Positions 24,379-42,850 of a DNA stretch of 64,000 nt are shown piece by piece. The stretch's first letter is position 1. Each line of letters opens with the position of its first letter. The notes below the pieces were generated by a model that had not been told where the DNA came from, made no database searches, and saw only the letters and a program-made list of their open reading frames with translations. The DNA lies in the NCBI RefSeq assembly GCF_020085105.1, contig NC_058048.1, forward strand, positions 4,704,362 to 4,768,361, given 5' to 3'. Source of the stretch: Siniperca chuatsi. Taxonomy: Eukaryota; Chordata; Actinopteri; Centrarchiformes; Sinipercidae. The translations under genes and the position numbers were made by a program.

Positions 24379-24958
24379 CTGGATGACGGGCCTGAGGTTC
24401 AGAATTCATAAGAATATGGAGGTTTCACAAACAATTAAACAATGAACTCAACAAGCACTTTACAGTACAGGGAAAACGCAGTCAAACAGCTGTGAAGTGT
24501 TTTGTTGAAAGGACTATTTCAGTGCATTTACGAAGAAAAGATTCAAGTTTGAATATGTTGGTAGGAGTGTTGTAGCCTATGTTGACCAAGGTGCCCATGT
24601 CACAGCCTGATTTGATGGGAAATTCCTACTTTTTTGTAAAACGTGTGTCTTTTTTGTTTGATTTGTATGAAAAGAGTGACCAGCATGGACTGAAAAATTA
24701 CACCATTAGCCATAAAACTGAAAAACAAACAAACAAAAAAAAGATGTAGTGATGTAGTGAAGTTAAAATAGGGTTGTCACTTGTATGTTATATAATGTGA
24801 GGACTTGTGCTTGTTATGAAAAAACTATGTAAACATGCTACATCTTAAGACCTTTAAACGTACAACTTCTGCAGTTGCCAGGGGGAACAGGGTAAGACTG
24901 TGGAGTGGCTCAACTAATATGTACAGTACATATGTCCACGTATTTGTGTTTAAGTGAA

Positions 24959-24964
24959 AATAAA
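24959..24964 (+). terminator. poly(A) signal of pou2af2
   Basis: AATAAA lies 581 nt after the pou2af2 stop and is the first canonical hexamer I see downstream. It implies a 3' UTR of about 0.6 kb. Confidence 0.7.
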
Positions 24965-24969
24965 CACAC

Positions 24970-27900
24970 AAGTAGGATTTCAAAATGGTGTGAGGCTGAT
25001 CTTTAGTATATTTATGTCACAATAACCAACAAAGTCGACTGCACAGGACAAGCCTCCCACCGACCTGAGTTAGCTGCAACACTTTAACGCCACGTGCTGT
25101 GCTTGAGAATTTATGAAAACTAGTTAGCCCAGAGCAGAGACCTTAAGATAAAAAGCTAAAAGTAATAGATAAATGGTTGAAACGTCCGTCCAGTCATCTG
25201 AGTGGTAGCAGCATGAAGGCAAACTTGACCAAACCCACAGGAAAAAAAAGAGACCAAGCCTAAATATTGACAACTCCAGGACCATTATGTCTTGAATGAA
25301 AAAATATTGTAACAACGTCCACTTTTATAGAATACATAGTGTTAATTAACACGGAACACGTCTGGAACATGACTGGTGGTGCTGATGAAGGGGGCGGTGG
25401 TGGGGGTGCTCTAAGAGATTTTTCACCTGTGGCCCTTTTTTGAGGAGACGGTTCGATATGGCTTGATACAGAATTATATATAATTTAGATGAAGAAAATA
25501 AAGTGAAACAATAAAACAATTGAAAGCCTGAAAATTATGATGAGGATATTTCTACAGCTGTCTCATATGATATAGAATATCTTGTTGTGAGTAGAATGAA
25601 ATCAATCGAGTCTGCTTTCTGCCGGGGCCCCTTGGGAATCCAAAGCTGGTAACCCTTTGCTTTGATATGAGGACATCTTCGTGTTTCATAATATCTTCGA
25701 GACAGAGTAAAGCTGCCATAAACTTTAAAGATCTTTTAAACTTCAAAAAAGACAAAAGACACAGCCCGAACGGTGAGACATAAAGGCTCATTTAGCGCTT
25801 CCTCTCATCACATTCGTTCACACATTTTATAACTTTGAAGAGAAAACTCTGAAACTTCAAAGTCCTGTCTCTTTTAAAAATGTTTGATGAAGCGAGTCGG
25901 CTGTTCAGTGTAGAGAAATGTACTTTTCACTTGAGCGAGGTCCGAATTTGTGTTGGCAATGACTCCAAAGTGTGCTGGAAATCATTCAAGATGTTAATGC
26001 ATCATTTACCCATGTGTTACTGGGGTTTTTATATACTAATGTCAAAATAAATGTGTGTTAAGCAAGCAAGTCAAGTTAAAAATGGTTGATAATGTCGTGA
26101 TATAGGTTTAAAGTTTTTATGAATTATAATTTATACAATATTTAAACACCGGCTGGTAACAATTGAACTGTCTGTTACAACAAATGTATTAACTGTGTAT
26201 ACATTCATAGGTATGTTTAGAAGTGTTTAGAAATATAATTAACACTAGTGACGACATATGATTATTTATAATAATATACATATATACTGTGTTATCAAAC
26301 ATTCATTAACCGTCTGTACACCAGTTGACCGTCTGTACACCATGAATGCGTCGTGGGACGAGTTATGGTTGTTAACAAAGACATTAATAAACACTCACAA
26401 ATATCCTCATATCTGCCTACAACTACTGTGTTATAAACCATTAAATAACAGTTTGTATATATTGTTTATAAATGCTAAATATGGGGGTTAAAATAAAGTG
26501 TTAACCCAAAAGGCTTTTAGACATAATCTTTCTTTTTCATCGAGCTTTTACAATCAGACGACTGACAAGAAAATCAAAATGGTTCATGTTTATTGTCTAA
26601 ACACTCACACTTTACGCTCAGTGATTGTTGTTGATGGACTGGAGTCCAGTGTTTTCATGGAGCTCCATATTTTCCTAAAGAATTGTATCAGTAGACCTAT
26701 TAAATTACACACCATTGTTTTAATTAAGAAACTCCTCCCAGTATGTTGCTCTTTTGGAGGGATTACATCATATTTTTTAAACCTAGAAACTGCAACTGCA
26801 ATCAAAGTAAGGGCAAAGACTGACTGAATGGGTTTCAATGTCCTCAAATATATGTGTGTGTATCTATAACAAACCACTTTCCAAAACGTATTTGAAATGT
26901 TTTATTTCTGGATCAAGAATAATTCTGATAGCAAACACGGAAAAACTTTAATATTGGCCAATTCGTTTCATCAAACATAATAAAGTAAATCCATGCATTG
27001 GTAACGCACGTAACGACAGGTCAGCTGGGAAGACGTTCTGATGTTGGACCACTAGGTGGAGCCCCTACACCACTGCTGCAGCAGGAGACGAGGAGCCGCT
27101 GAGCTGCAGCAACATGGATGTGATGGGAGACCAGAGAACAGGGAGGCAGGAGTTTGTAATGTGTGTAATGTAATGAAGAACTTTATGAAAAGCGCTTGAG
27201 ATTACCAAAGAGCGCTTTTAAAGGAGCACATATGAAACACAAACATGTCCTATTGGTCAAAATCTTACATTTTCTTTATGGAGTGGGGATACTGCTGCGA
27301 CCACCACGACCGCCACTGCAACACAGAATAATAATCATATGGTTGCAGGAATAATAATAATTTCAGTCATCATAATTACAGTAATAATAACTTAACTCAT
27401 ATATAATATGTATAATGAATAACGTTTGACCAGTTTGAGGGCCCAAACTGCTCCAGATGTTTACAGCTGGCTAAACAGGACACAGATAGTGTAAAATGTT
27501 TGCATTTTGCTGTTTAATAATTTTGTTATTTATCATGTGCGCCCCAAACTCTAAAAACAGTACAAGTGTATTGCAACATTTTATACAGGTCGATGTGAAT
27601 ACACTGTTGCTGTCTGACGCACAGAAAGAGCTACCAAAGTTCTTGATGCAACCTCCTATAAGTTATTAAAAAAATGAATGCGTTTTAGATTCAGTCAACT
27701 GTGGCCACTTGGATAGAAGTGATTTGGTGCTGAAATAAGAAGGTATATTTAAATATTATACTGCAAATATCAAACTGTGGCTCTTCACTGGGAAACTTTT
27801 CATTATTATTATTTTTTTCTTTCAAATAAATAAAAGTCTCTAAAAACAGAATATTATAAACGCCAGGAGCTGCGGAGTCTCGTCCCTGCAGCCTGCAGCA

Positions 27901-28590
27901 GGTGAGTGCACTCTGAGCACTTGCTGGAGGAGCTTAAGGCCTGTGATGGCAAAGATGGCTACTGGTCTTTGCCACGCCCACTTCTTTCCCACATTTCTGT
28001 GTAAATTCTTAAATAAAGCTTATAAATATGTTTGAATATATTGCTGGCTTGTAGCGTGGCCGCAGTAAGCGTGTGGTCACAGATATAAGGTGATTTGCGG
28101 TGTTAAAGTTGCGCACAAGAGGCACCCAATGCTGTAGTGCTTAATGAGGGGGTGTGATGCTCTGATATTGCAAAAGGAGGATAAATTTAATAAAAGTATG
28201 GTTTCTTTTTGGTCAAAGTGTAAAATACTATTATATTACATTAAAGTGGAGCATATACAATGTCCATGCGTAGTGATTTTTAGTGAAAAATCGATATAAG
28301 TCAGTTGCCTCTGAATATTCAAATTGAAACTAACGCGCAATCAAATCATTGTCAAATCATTGAGTTCTAGGGGTTTTAAATAGTAGGCATGGAGGGAGAA
28401 AATCTCAAACTAATATGTCCCCAGCTATATTACAATATTGTTGTATGCTCTGACTCTGCTGTAAGACATTTGTGTTGAGATTTTTGGAGACTTTTGCACA
28501 ATTTTCGTTCTTGGGCATTTTGCTGAGGCAGAAAAGGACGTTGTGGAGTCCCACAGGTCTTTTCCAGGGAGCCTCTCTTCATCTCAGCCA
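24970..28590. other. Spacer between pou2af2 and pou2af3
   Basis: AT-rich with no recognised gene. A TATAAA (27855) and a GTGAGT donor-like site (27902) near GC-richer sequence could be 5' elements of pou2af3, but the implied exon would be tiny. Confidence 0.4.
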
Positions 28591-28592
28591 TC

Positions 28593-33388
<4,796 letters not shown>

Positions 33389-33622
33389 TCAGACCTTCAG
33401 CAGTATTGATTTGTCTTTTGACTGTAAATATGATCCTCTTCAAGTACTCAGTAAGGCTGTTTGCTTGATGGTCCACTTTGCATTTCAGTGTGTGCTCTGA
33501 ATGGCTTTTGGTGGAGTGAATATGATGAATGCTGAATGGATGGAAAGGCTGATACATTTGTACCAGTTACTCTTTTTTACTGCTTAGATTTATTTTCATA
33601 CAAAGATCTTGTTGCTGTACTA

Positions 33623-33628
33623 AATAAA
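33623..33628 (+). terminator. poly(A) signal of pou2af3
   Basis: AATAAA lies 235 nt after the pou2af3 stop, in the sequence GTACTAAATAAAAATG. It implies a short 3' UTR. Confidence 0.75.
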
Positions 33629-33639
33629 AATGTGTTAAA

Positions 33640-36600
33640 CTCAACAATGTGCTTAAAACTCATTTCTCTTTTATAGGCTGACATAGCATCCGCACTTTAA
33701 GGAGTCAAAAAACAGACAAGTATAGTGTAAATTGGACCGACAGGTGCTGTGCCATTGTCCTGGTCTTGGTCAAGCTCATCAGTATCTGGTCCAGCAGGTT
33801 CACAGTTTACTCAGCGAACAAGCCACTGCAGTTATCTTCCATGTTGCTCAACGTCAGCTCTCCTTCATTTGCTGTGCAGCTATGACAGGAAACTGCAAAA
33901 ATGTGGGAGGAGAGTAAAAGTGAACAACGCAAACTGATAACGTGTTGGGGCTGAACTGTGCTGTAATGCAACACTTTGCACTGAAGTGGAGGAATCCTGA
34001 AACATTTGACTTAACATGCAGGGCGAAAGTTCACTAGTTCAAACCAAGGAAAGCTGTTGTACTTCTCAGCTTATGTAATGGCCACATGTCTGTCTTGTTC
34101 TTTGACCTGCTGGTGGTACTTGACTTGCGCAACTGCCTGAGCTGTGAAACTGTGACTGTGCAGGTTCCTTGGAAACCTGACATAAAACTTTAAGTTAAAC
34201 TTTAGGAGCAAAACAATGAATGTTCTCTCAGTTCAGCCTCCAGGAGGCTGTTCTCAAATTGTTTCAATTGTTGCATTATCAAAAATATTACAGCGGTACA
34301 AATGTGTCTGCGGTAAGATTTCTGGAAATCTGGTGGGTTTGATGATATAAAGTGGGGTTTACATTTTATTATTACACACATATTCCACATGTTGGCATTT
34401 TTAATGCTGATTCTGACTAACTAAATTTGTTTTTAGGCAAAAACAAACAACAAAATAAATTTAAATAAAAGGGATTTGGCATTCCCCAGCAACATTACAT
34501 ACCGGTAAAAAATGTATGGAAGGCTTTGAAACAACTTTTAGATCGTAATGTAGGGAGATACAATTTACAGAAAATATATTTGAACAGTTATATCAATAAA
34601 TAAAATGTGCCTCTTTAAATACTAAAACATTTTACAGAGTTTGGTGGGTGGCTTGTCAAAAACTTTTAAGCTGGGTGGGGTTCTGCTGGGGGAATTTTGG
34701 ACTTGAAATTTGAATGTCATTACCTTTATTTGTCACATGTTTCAAACATTAATCCAAACAACAGATTTAGCCACTCCGTCCCACCTGGGAAGCTAAACGT
34801 GGCCTCAGGATTTCTGAAATCCTGGCTACGGCCCTCAGCACCAGATTCAGTGGTTTATACCATAGATTTACATGACCTCCATGTTTCCTTTTCTGTAAAC
34901 TATCAAATAAATCATGGTTTCACATATAAATTTGGATCCCACTCTAGCAGTGTTGGGAGGTCTGAACCACAATTTAAACCTCTTTTGGCTAAAAAAAAAG
35001 AAAAAAGAATGCACTGACATTTTAGTTTGTTTTAGCGTTAAGAATGAGAGAAACAGATTAATTAAACAACAGGAAACCACAGAATTCAAGCAGTGTCAAT
35101 TTTGAAAAATGTAAAACTCTATTGTGTTGCCTATTGCCTATTACTAGGCAACAAGTATCACTGTCCCCTTACCTTATTTCTGTTTCTGTCTTTTTTCCCC
35201 TCATGTCCATATGAGGGGTCATCATGGAATATAGAAAAGTCTAAAACAAAGTTTAAAAGACAAAAGTCTGAAATATTACAAAAGCAAGGTCAGGCCGTCA
35301 GTGCTGTCTGAGTATGGATCGAAAGCACAGAAACAACTAATGTGAACTTAAAATGAGTGACATTCGCCTTTAACTGTTTGACCTAATCAATAAAACATTA
35401 TACAGAATTCACATGCTAAACGTTTCTTCAGACAAAAGAAAACTCTGCTTGTGAAAAACAAATTGTGATGATTGTAACCTTTCACATACTTGACATGTTG
35501 CTACAACAGGCCTGCGTCCCGCCCTGTTAACTACCACAAATATCTATCAATGGTGACAGAACTACTAATATTAATGTGAATACACCCCACATGTAAATTA
35601 GGAAATTCAAAAGTCTGGTTGTTTAATTTATTACCATAGCAATGCAGTGAAAAGCATGTATCTCCAAAGTAATTACTTTTCATGAGTTGATAAAAAATTC
35701 AAATTTGGAGACACATGGTTTTCATTGGACAGCGATGATATAGACATACTACAAATATATATACAAAGTAATAATAATCATCTAACTAAAATGGAAGGAG
35801 CCTCTGTCATGCGATCGACTTCACACTTGGCGGGTGTCTTGCTGAGGACCCCAGGAAGTGCAGTGTGGAGTGTGAAGTTGTTTGGATGAGCGGTTCTCGA
35901 GAACGCTGCAAGCAGCAATACCAGAGGCCAAGCAGGGCACTGCACTGGAATTAGGAAACAGCGACGAAATTCAAGTTTCACTGAGTTTGTGACAGAGTGC
36001 TTCCTGTGGAGCTTGAGGTCAGACTGGCTACAATGCTTCATGGTACTACTTGTTCCAGCTTGAGACTCTTTTGGAAATAAATAACTAAGAAGATTATGTC
36101 GGGCATCAAAGAAAGGTTTGTTTCTGGGGTCAGGGGGCAGCCAGAGGACGCTGGTTCACCCCATTCTTGTGCGTAAGGAGCACAGCAAATCATATCAGAG
36201 GCCATATCAGAGGCCATTCATCTGCATGTTGTGGCACGGTTTGTAATTAGTAGAATGCTGAGTAATTAGAAATGGAGAGTGAAATGAATACTGTGAGTGT
36301 GGGGGTGTTCACACATAGGTGAGTAGCACACATTCTCCCGCTATAGTTGGTTTTATGAATGACAAATTTTGCGTGGAAAGTGGCATCTTTTGTCCACAAT
36401 TTTGATGGTGTTTTTTAAAATGAGGCCGCAGAGGCTCATCACCTGCAGAGGTTTACTTGGGTGTGAAAGCCTGATCTTTACCCGAGCTGAAACGCGTTTG
36501 TGTCTAAACCTGAGGGAGTGTAGTTTCATGTGGTCCCATACCTGACTAAAGCCTCATACACTGCTAACAACAGCTAAACATTATTTTCCCCCCTGAGCCT

Positions 36601-39600
36601 AACCAAAAGCTGAATGTCAAAACTGTAATCCCCCCACAAGGCACACAGTAAACTGCTGCAGACAGAGACATGGTTAGGCTCTCAGGCTTTAAAGTGAAAG
36701 GGCTGGGGAATGTGGGGCTCCTGGCTGCCATCAGCAGACTTTGAACAGATTAAGACGGGCTGCTGCTCCTCACGCTGATCTCTTACTGTAAATAAGCCTG
36801 CATTCTGTTGAGGTCCCCACATTTACCTCCAGGGTGACTCTAACACTCGCTCCTGTGTAGCCTGTTGTGAAGCTTCAATCCATTTATCACAACACCAAGC
36901 GTCTCCAGCTCGGTTATCTCTCAGAGCTGGGGGCTACTCCACAAATTCAGGGCAACCCTTGATTTTCAGAGATTAACAGAAAACAGAGCTGTGTCTGTAC
37001 CAGAGTGGTGACCATAGACTTTTTGCTGAAAATCAATTGTTTCGCCTTTGAAAGACTAATGTTATAAGTGTCTGAAATCTGAATTTACTGCTCACTAGAG
37101 AATGAACTATTGAGTGTTACCATGTCATGCAGAGAATAGTAAATGAGTGATTTGAGATGCTGCACAGGTTTACTGAAAGTCTGAGTTAATGCACGGTTCA
37201 ACCCACAACTGTTGAATATTAGGAGTTGAGCACATTCAGATAAACAGCTGGTGGCGTTAATTCACCAGTCAAGCGCCAATAAACCATTTCAGAAGAAGAG
37301 GATGCAATTAAAAGAGCTCCAGTCAAAGCTCAAATGATGGAAAACCATGTGGGAAATGTGATGGAAATAAGACATTTCTGTTTATGTATTAATGTGAGGA
37401 AGGTTACAATCTCCTCACAGATCCACACAGTTCTGATGTTTTCGGATGCCACTATTTTTCATCTCTTCAAGCTTGAGTGACGTTTAAGTCACATGCTTCA
37501 TGTATGTCACAATTTGTTTGCCAAGTCTGCTTTCATTGCAAACACCTGAGTTTTTTTTCATCGTGCACACTGAACAGACAGCAAGCGGACCGTGAGGAGA
37601 TATTCGCTTTGACAAAAAGACGTGTATTGGATTAGAATCACATACCCCACCTTCAAAGGATAAACTCAGTTTATCACAACTTGGGTCATATTTTTTGTAT
37701 TTTTAGTTCTGGCCATAAATAGATCCTTCCAATCTAAGTGCTGGGGGACAAAATCCACAGTCTGAGTTAGTCATATCAGGCGAGTATCTTCCAAATGTAC
37801 TTGTCTTTTTGTACACAATTCCTGCTTTGTGTTTCCACAGACAGTGCTAAGCTTCAGTGGAGGGATATTGTAGTAAATTTGTCCTAAAAACACTGTAACT
37901 TCGGGAGATATCCCCTGGATTTGTCTAACTCAGACTGCTGAAGCCTCATACTAACTTCAGATAAACTTTGGAATGCATGTTTTCATAGAGGGAGAACAGT
38001 GGATTTTGTCCCCCATCACTTACATTGGAAGCATGTTAGGAAGGCATCTCTTAATGGCCAGTATGAATAAGAGGAATGATTACAGCAAGCAACAAAAAAT
38101 GTATATATGGGCACCTGACAGACTTGAAAAAATGTGAGCTATCCTTTAAATTACCACAAATTAATTGCCACTTGGTGAACCTGCAGTCTTTGGGCCCCTG
38201 AGGGTCCAAGACCCAGGGGCAGTTGCCCGCTTGGCCTGGTTGGTAATCCTGCCTTAATCCAGCCTTGAACAGCCAACAGTTTATCCAGATTATCTAAACC
38301 ACTGTCTTTGGTAGTAAAACTGAAAGTTAGTAATAATCTCTCGGTGTATTCTAAAACACAGATATGTTTTGAATGTGCAGAAAGTTTTGAACATGAGCAG
38401 AAATCTTGCCAAAAGTCTAGTCCAGGGGTTTATAAATTAATTCCAATTAATTAATTTATCATTGACATGAATAGGTGCCTCATGTACACTTAAAGAGGAC
38501 AGAAGAGTTACTTACTGCATTATATTCCATTATATTTTGAATTGACACCTGGCTCCAGAATTTTGTGTTTTCCTTTACATAAATAAAGAAATTTCCACCA
38601 TAAATTGATGCAGAAAAGGCACAAACTGGTGCTTAAAAATTCACCAGAATGCAGTCAATTTTGCGTTTAACGCTTATTATGTGCCCCCCCCCCCAATGCT
38701 CAAACGAAGCCTACACTCTTGTGTGCAACTAAAGTAACTACAGCAGGTAAAGGTAGGTGTCAGCTGACAAGTAACATCCAATCATATTCATGCAAGAATG
38801 CAGTGCAGCCATTATAATCTCACTGTTACTCTGCTGATACCTTCATGCCACAGCTTCCTCTTCCACCCCAACCTCCTTACGTGCTATATTTTCTGGTTTT
38901 GTTGATTTGACTAAAATGCAACGTTCACGTATGTGTTTGTGAAAGGCGGATTAGCTCTCCCAGCAGAATCCTTGTTGCTGCTCGGATTCAATCAAACAAT
39001 AACCGTTTGCTATGAATGGTCAATTCCTTGATATAAGTGTCTCTGACTGAACCAAAAAACTATTGATGGCCAAAACTATAAGAATATGACCCAGATTTGA
39101 ATAAATCCTTTAAATCTCAGTCAGCTGTTTAAGTTAATTGAAGTCAGGCTTTTCACAGTAAGTCCAGCTTTTCTGGAATACCTCCCTGATCAGAAATTGT
39201 GGAATTTGGTTAAACACAACTAATGTCTGCTGTTCTGCATCATAATAAGTTAAAACCCCAAAATATCAGATATTTTAGCATCAGTCTGTCATGTCAAGCA
39301 TTCAGTACATTTCAGAAGCTTTTTTAAAATTGTTTTTGGTTGTTTTTTTTGGCTTTTTGCTTTTTCCTTCTGTGATAAATGTTTTTAACGCATGTACAAA
39401 TTATTTCTACAGCTGCAAAACTTTTTTACAAAGTCACACATTCGGATACGTGCATGCAATTTTTTTCCACATGCACACAAAAGGTGGTATACAACTGCAG
39501 GCTGTGAAATTATTAGTCAACATCATTTCACAAGCTCAAAATGTTCCATACTTTCCAAGCGACTGTATTTGTCATATTGCGCAATGGGCCATAAAAGTGT

Positions 39601-39660
39601 GCTTTACATGCAGATAAAAGCAATCCTGTCCCTGTTTGTCTGTCAGTTTTGATAAACACA
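33640..39660. other. Intergenic beyond the pou2af3 3' end
   Basis: No gene recognised. It holds a foldback repeat (37740-38152), a fragment at 38165-38260 related to sequence at 47645-47715, and a C run (38684-38693). Confidence 0.45.
37740..38152. mobile_element. Foldback repeat, second diverged copy
   Basis: Segments such as GACTGCTGAAGCCTCAT, TGGATTTTGTCCCCCATCAC and GAGCTATCCTTTAA match the 55.3-kb copy; the 5' end is diverged. Confidence 0.6.
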
Positions 39661-39671
39661 GAATACACTGA

Positions 39672-40123
39672 GGGGCAAATTCACAAAAGGGTTGCATGGC
39701 TTTTGGGGCCGCTAAACCTCCATAAATACCACAAAAAGAAACCGTGTAATTCTCAAAGCACCCGCAAAGGGTGAACTGCACCCCCTGCTGCCAAGCAAAT
39801 TGCGTCTAGGTGCATACATTTGGCGCAAAATTGGCCCCTTTCTATGCAAATGAGCCTCATTGAAAAAGAAGGTCAAATTCACAAACACCAGTACTAATAG
39901 CCACACGCAGTTAGAGTGAAATTATCAGCGTCTTCAGAGAGTTGGTGGACTGAAGCGCATTTATAGGGGGCGTCACACTTTAAAGGCGTGTTTGCGCTGT
40001 AACATCATTAGCGCAGTATCTTTTGTGAATCAGACCTTGAGACGGCGCGGATAGCGGTTGCAAAAGGTTGCGCAATTCATGGTGCTGTCAGCGGCCGCAA
40101 TTCATTCTTTGTGAATTCGCCCC
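39672..40123. mobile_element. Non-autonomous TIR element (452 bp)
   Basis: It starts GGGGCAAATTCACAAA and ends TTTGTGAATTCGCCCC, 16-bp terminal inverted repeats with one mismatch. The interior has no ORF and contains one octamer (39844). The target duplication is not clear. The class (hAT, Harbinger or other) cannot be set. Confidence 0.75.
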
Positions 40124-41591
40124 AGAATTTCCATGCATATAAGTGATTAAACATTATCTCTACCAACACTCGTCCCCACTTTCACAAAAAGGAAAAAAGT
40201 TTAAAGTGTTGTAATGAGTTAGCCCATAAAATGATTCAAATTCAGCATGACATGTTGGGCCATGTTGGGCCCGCTCATTTGGTGGCAGTAACCTTTGGCT
40301 TAGCAGCTGTTTAATAAAATAAATAGAGTGACAAGAACATTCAGTACTTTGTACTGTTTGCCATAAATTTGACTTTTGCTAATTCTATGTGAAAATTACT
40401 GTTCCAAGATTTTGGTTTAAATTGGGGTCCATCATCTTACATTCTTTTTGCTTTCTTCTTTTAGTTAATGATGAAATGTGTTGAAGCAATTCAGTACAAA
40501 CAAAACATTTTGACATGTTGGGGGATGTTGTGGCTACTTTTTTCAAGGTCAAGTAATATTATTAACTCTGGGAAGGGCCTTGCTTTTTTAAAAAAGAAAG
40601 CCAGACATACGGTTCTGCCCCCTTTTCCAATGCAATCATTTTCATACAGTCCCTAGCACAGACCAAGACCCAACCCAGAAATTTACTGTTGATGTTTTAG
40701 ATCACTGAAACACAAATTCCTGCCATCTCATGGTCACATTATCTTATTTTGGCTGGTTATAAGAAAAACATTAGAATTAACTTAGAGTGGCATAGTGGCA
40801 TGTCTTACTCTGAAATTTGGCATTGGGTTCTTGGTCAATACCATGACTCATTATCAGATAAATAAAGAAAGTATGTAAAATATGTTTTCTCTGGTGTCTT
40901 ATATCATTAAAATGGCAATTTTAGTCAAGTTATGAAAACTAAAGCTTGATTAGCTTCTTCAACTATTTGAAGTGTGTAGCCTACTTGACCCCTGGTGCCA
41001 GATACTCCAATACTCTGAATACTCTGTGCCAAAGATGTTCAGAGCATTGCACAGGCTTTCTGAGTATTTAACCCAGGTCACGGTAAAGTCTGCCAAGTCT
41101 GAATAAAACAAACAAACAGAAAATCAGAAATCTAAAGGGGGTTTTCCTTCCTAGCTGCACTTCACACCTAGCTCTCATTCCTGAAACTGGATGCAGTGTG
41201 TCAAAGCTAAACACTATGGGATTGGTGTGCTCATTTGTGTGTGTGTGTGTGTGTGTGTGTACAGAGTGTATTCCACAGATCCTGTTGGCGAGATGCCCTC
41301 ATGCTCCTGTTGAACCAGCACTTGTGGAAATCCCCCTGCAGAGGCTTGGCAGTACCTGATCAGTGTGAAGAAACGCCCACACTCAGGCCTTAACGGAGCT
41401 CTTCAATCAGCTTGTATTTGCTGGTAGTGATGTTTCAAAATGCCGACAAAGACAACAATCTTTTTTTATGACCTTTTTTTCTCTTAGTGCTTTTAGAAGG
41501 ACATTTTGTCTCTATAAAACATTGTTTATTCATTTACAGGCACATTTACAAGAGACCGTTGTTCACTTGGTTATTAATCTGCAGAAGTTGC

Positions 41592-41592
<1 letters not shown>

Positions 41593-41633
<41 letters not shown>

Positions 41634-41645
41634 GTGTGTATGTGT
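41593..41645. repeat. (GT)n microsatellite
   Basis: A near-pure TG run; a second (GT)n lies at about 41235-41260. Confidence 0.9.
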
Positions 41646-42095
41646 ATTAGTTATGTGTGGCAGTGTTGGGCCAACACAGACACTGTGCCAACTTGTCAAA
41701 ATGCAATGAAAACAATTGAATGAGTCAAAATCACGTAGCAAACAAAAAGATTTGTTGGTTCTCTGTAAATAACATTACAGAGAGTACGGCTGCTCTACAG
41801 GAATTGAACTGAAATATTAGTAAGGGTCAAGAATGAACTTTGATGTTTAACCTTTAAACCAACACAGATGAGAAGTCCTAAAAGTGCTATGGATGAATTC
41901 ATAACAACAACTGAGCTTGAATCCATCTCCATGACAACTGAGCAAACTCCACCTGATGATGTGACAGTGTTGAAAGCTCTAAAAAATAAAACCTAGCAAG
42001 TGGTCCTTGAGTCAGTATTGTTTTGTCAAATTGTTAGAAAATGCAGTCAAATCCCATTTTTCACAAGAGCCGGCATTTAGTCATTCATATGGAGT

Positions 42096-42240
42096 GTTAA
42101 AGGGTCAGTTCACCCCAAAATCAAAAATACATATTTCTCCTCTTACCTGTAGCGCTGTTTATCCATCTAGATTGTTTTGGTGTGAGTAGCCGAGTTTTGG
42201 AGAAATCGGCCGTAGAGATGTCAGCCTTTTTGGAATATAA
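42096..42240. repeat. Fragment of dispersed repeat (TTAAAGGGTCAGTTCACCCC)
   Basis: The start motif and GTAGCGCTGTTTATCCATCT, TGGTGTGAGTAGCCGAGTTT and ATCGGCCGTAGAGATGTC match a common teleost repeat; the 3' half is missing. Confidence 0.5.
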
Positions 42241-42668
42241 TAGAACTAGAGGCCATATGACCAACAAACACATATTTGAATTATCTTTGAATTACTGAAA
42301 AAAACACAAATTATTATCCAGTGAAGTGTTTTATCTGCTAAGTAACTTATTATTCATCCATAACCAAAATATACTTACTTTGATATTTTATGTACCTTAG
42401 ACCACATTTAACTCACAATGTACAAATTGTTTTTAGTTTGAAATAGGCACAATTTATCTCCTATTTCATTGCTTATGATGAACAGAAGAGGCAAATAAAT
42501 TATAAGACCATGAGAGGCAAAACAAAATAAACAAAATAATTCCCATAAAAACTGTATTTTCTCCTACGTTAAAAGGAGCAATCATTGTTACACCTACTGT
42601 GTTATGTGTCCAAATTGACTGCATATAAACAACACTTTATTTTGGTCAATCACACAAGACTTGAACAA

Positions 42669-42850
42669 GTGTGTGTGTGTGTGTGTGTGGGCATAAATCT
42701 GTTTACACAGTCACATTGTAGGGACTCACCTTCCTTTTGGAGACAAAACATAAGTCCCCATAACGTTAATCATTAATTGTTAGGGTCAAGACTTGGTTTA
42801 AGGTTAGGTTAAGGTTAGGTTTAGGTTAAGATTAGGTTTAGGGTTTGGGA
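42669..42850. repeat. (GT)n followed by telomere-like TTAGGT-rich repeat
   Basis: GT units (42669-42689), then GTCCCCATAACG, then degenerate GGTTAGGTTAAGGTTAGG units (about 42795-42850). Confidence 0.7.

Noticed and set aside
27855-27902. TATAAA plus GTGAGT as a non-coding first exon of pou2af3
   Set aside because: With normal TATA-to-TSS spacing the exon would be under 20 nt; not convincing without 5' data.
42785-42850. Interstitial telomere
   Set aside because: Units are degenerate (GGTTAGGTTAAGG) and belong to a common fish repeat rather than a TTAGGG array.
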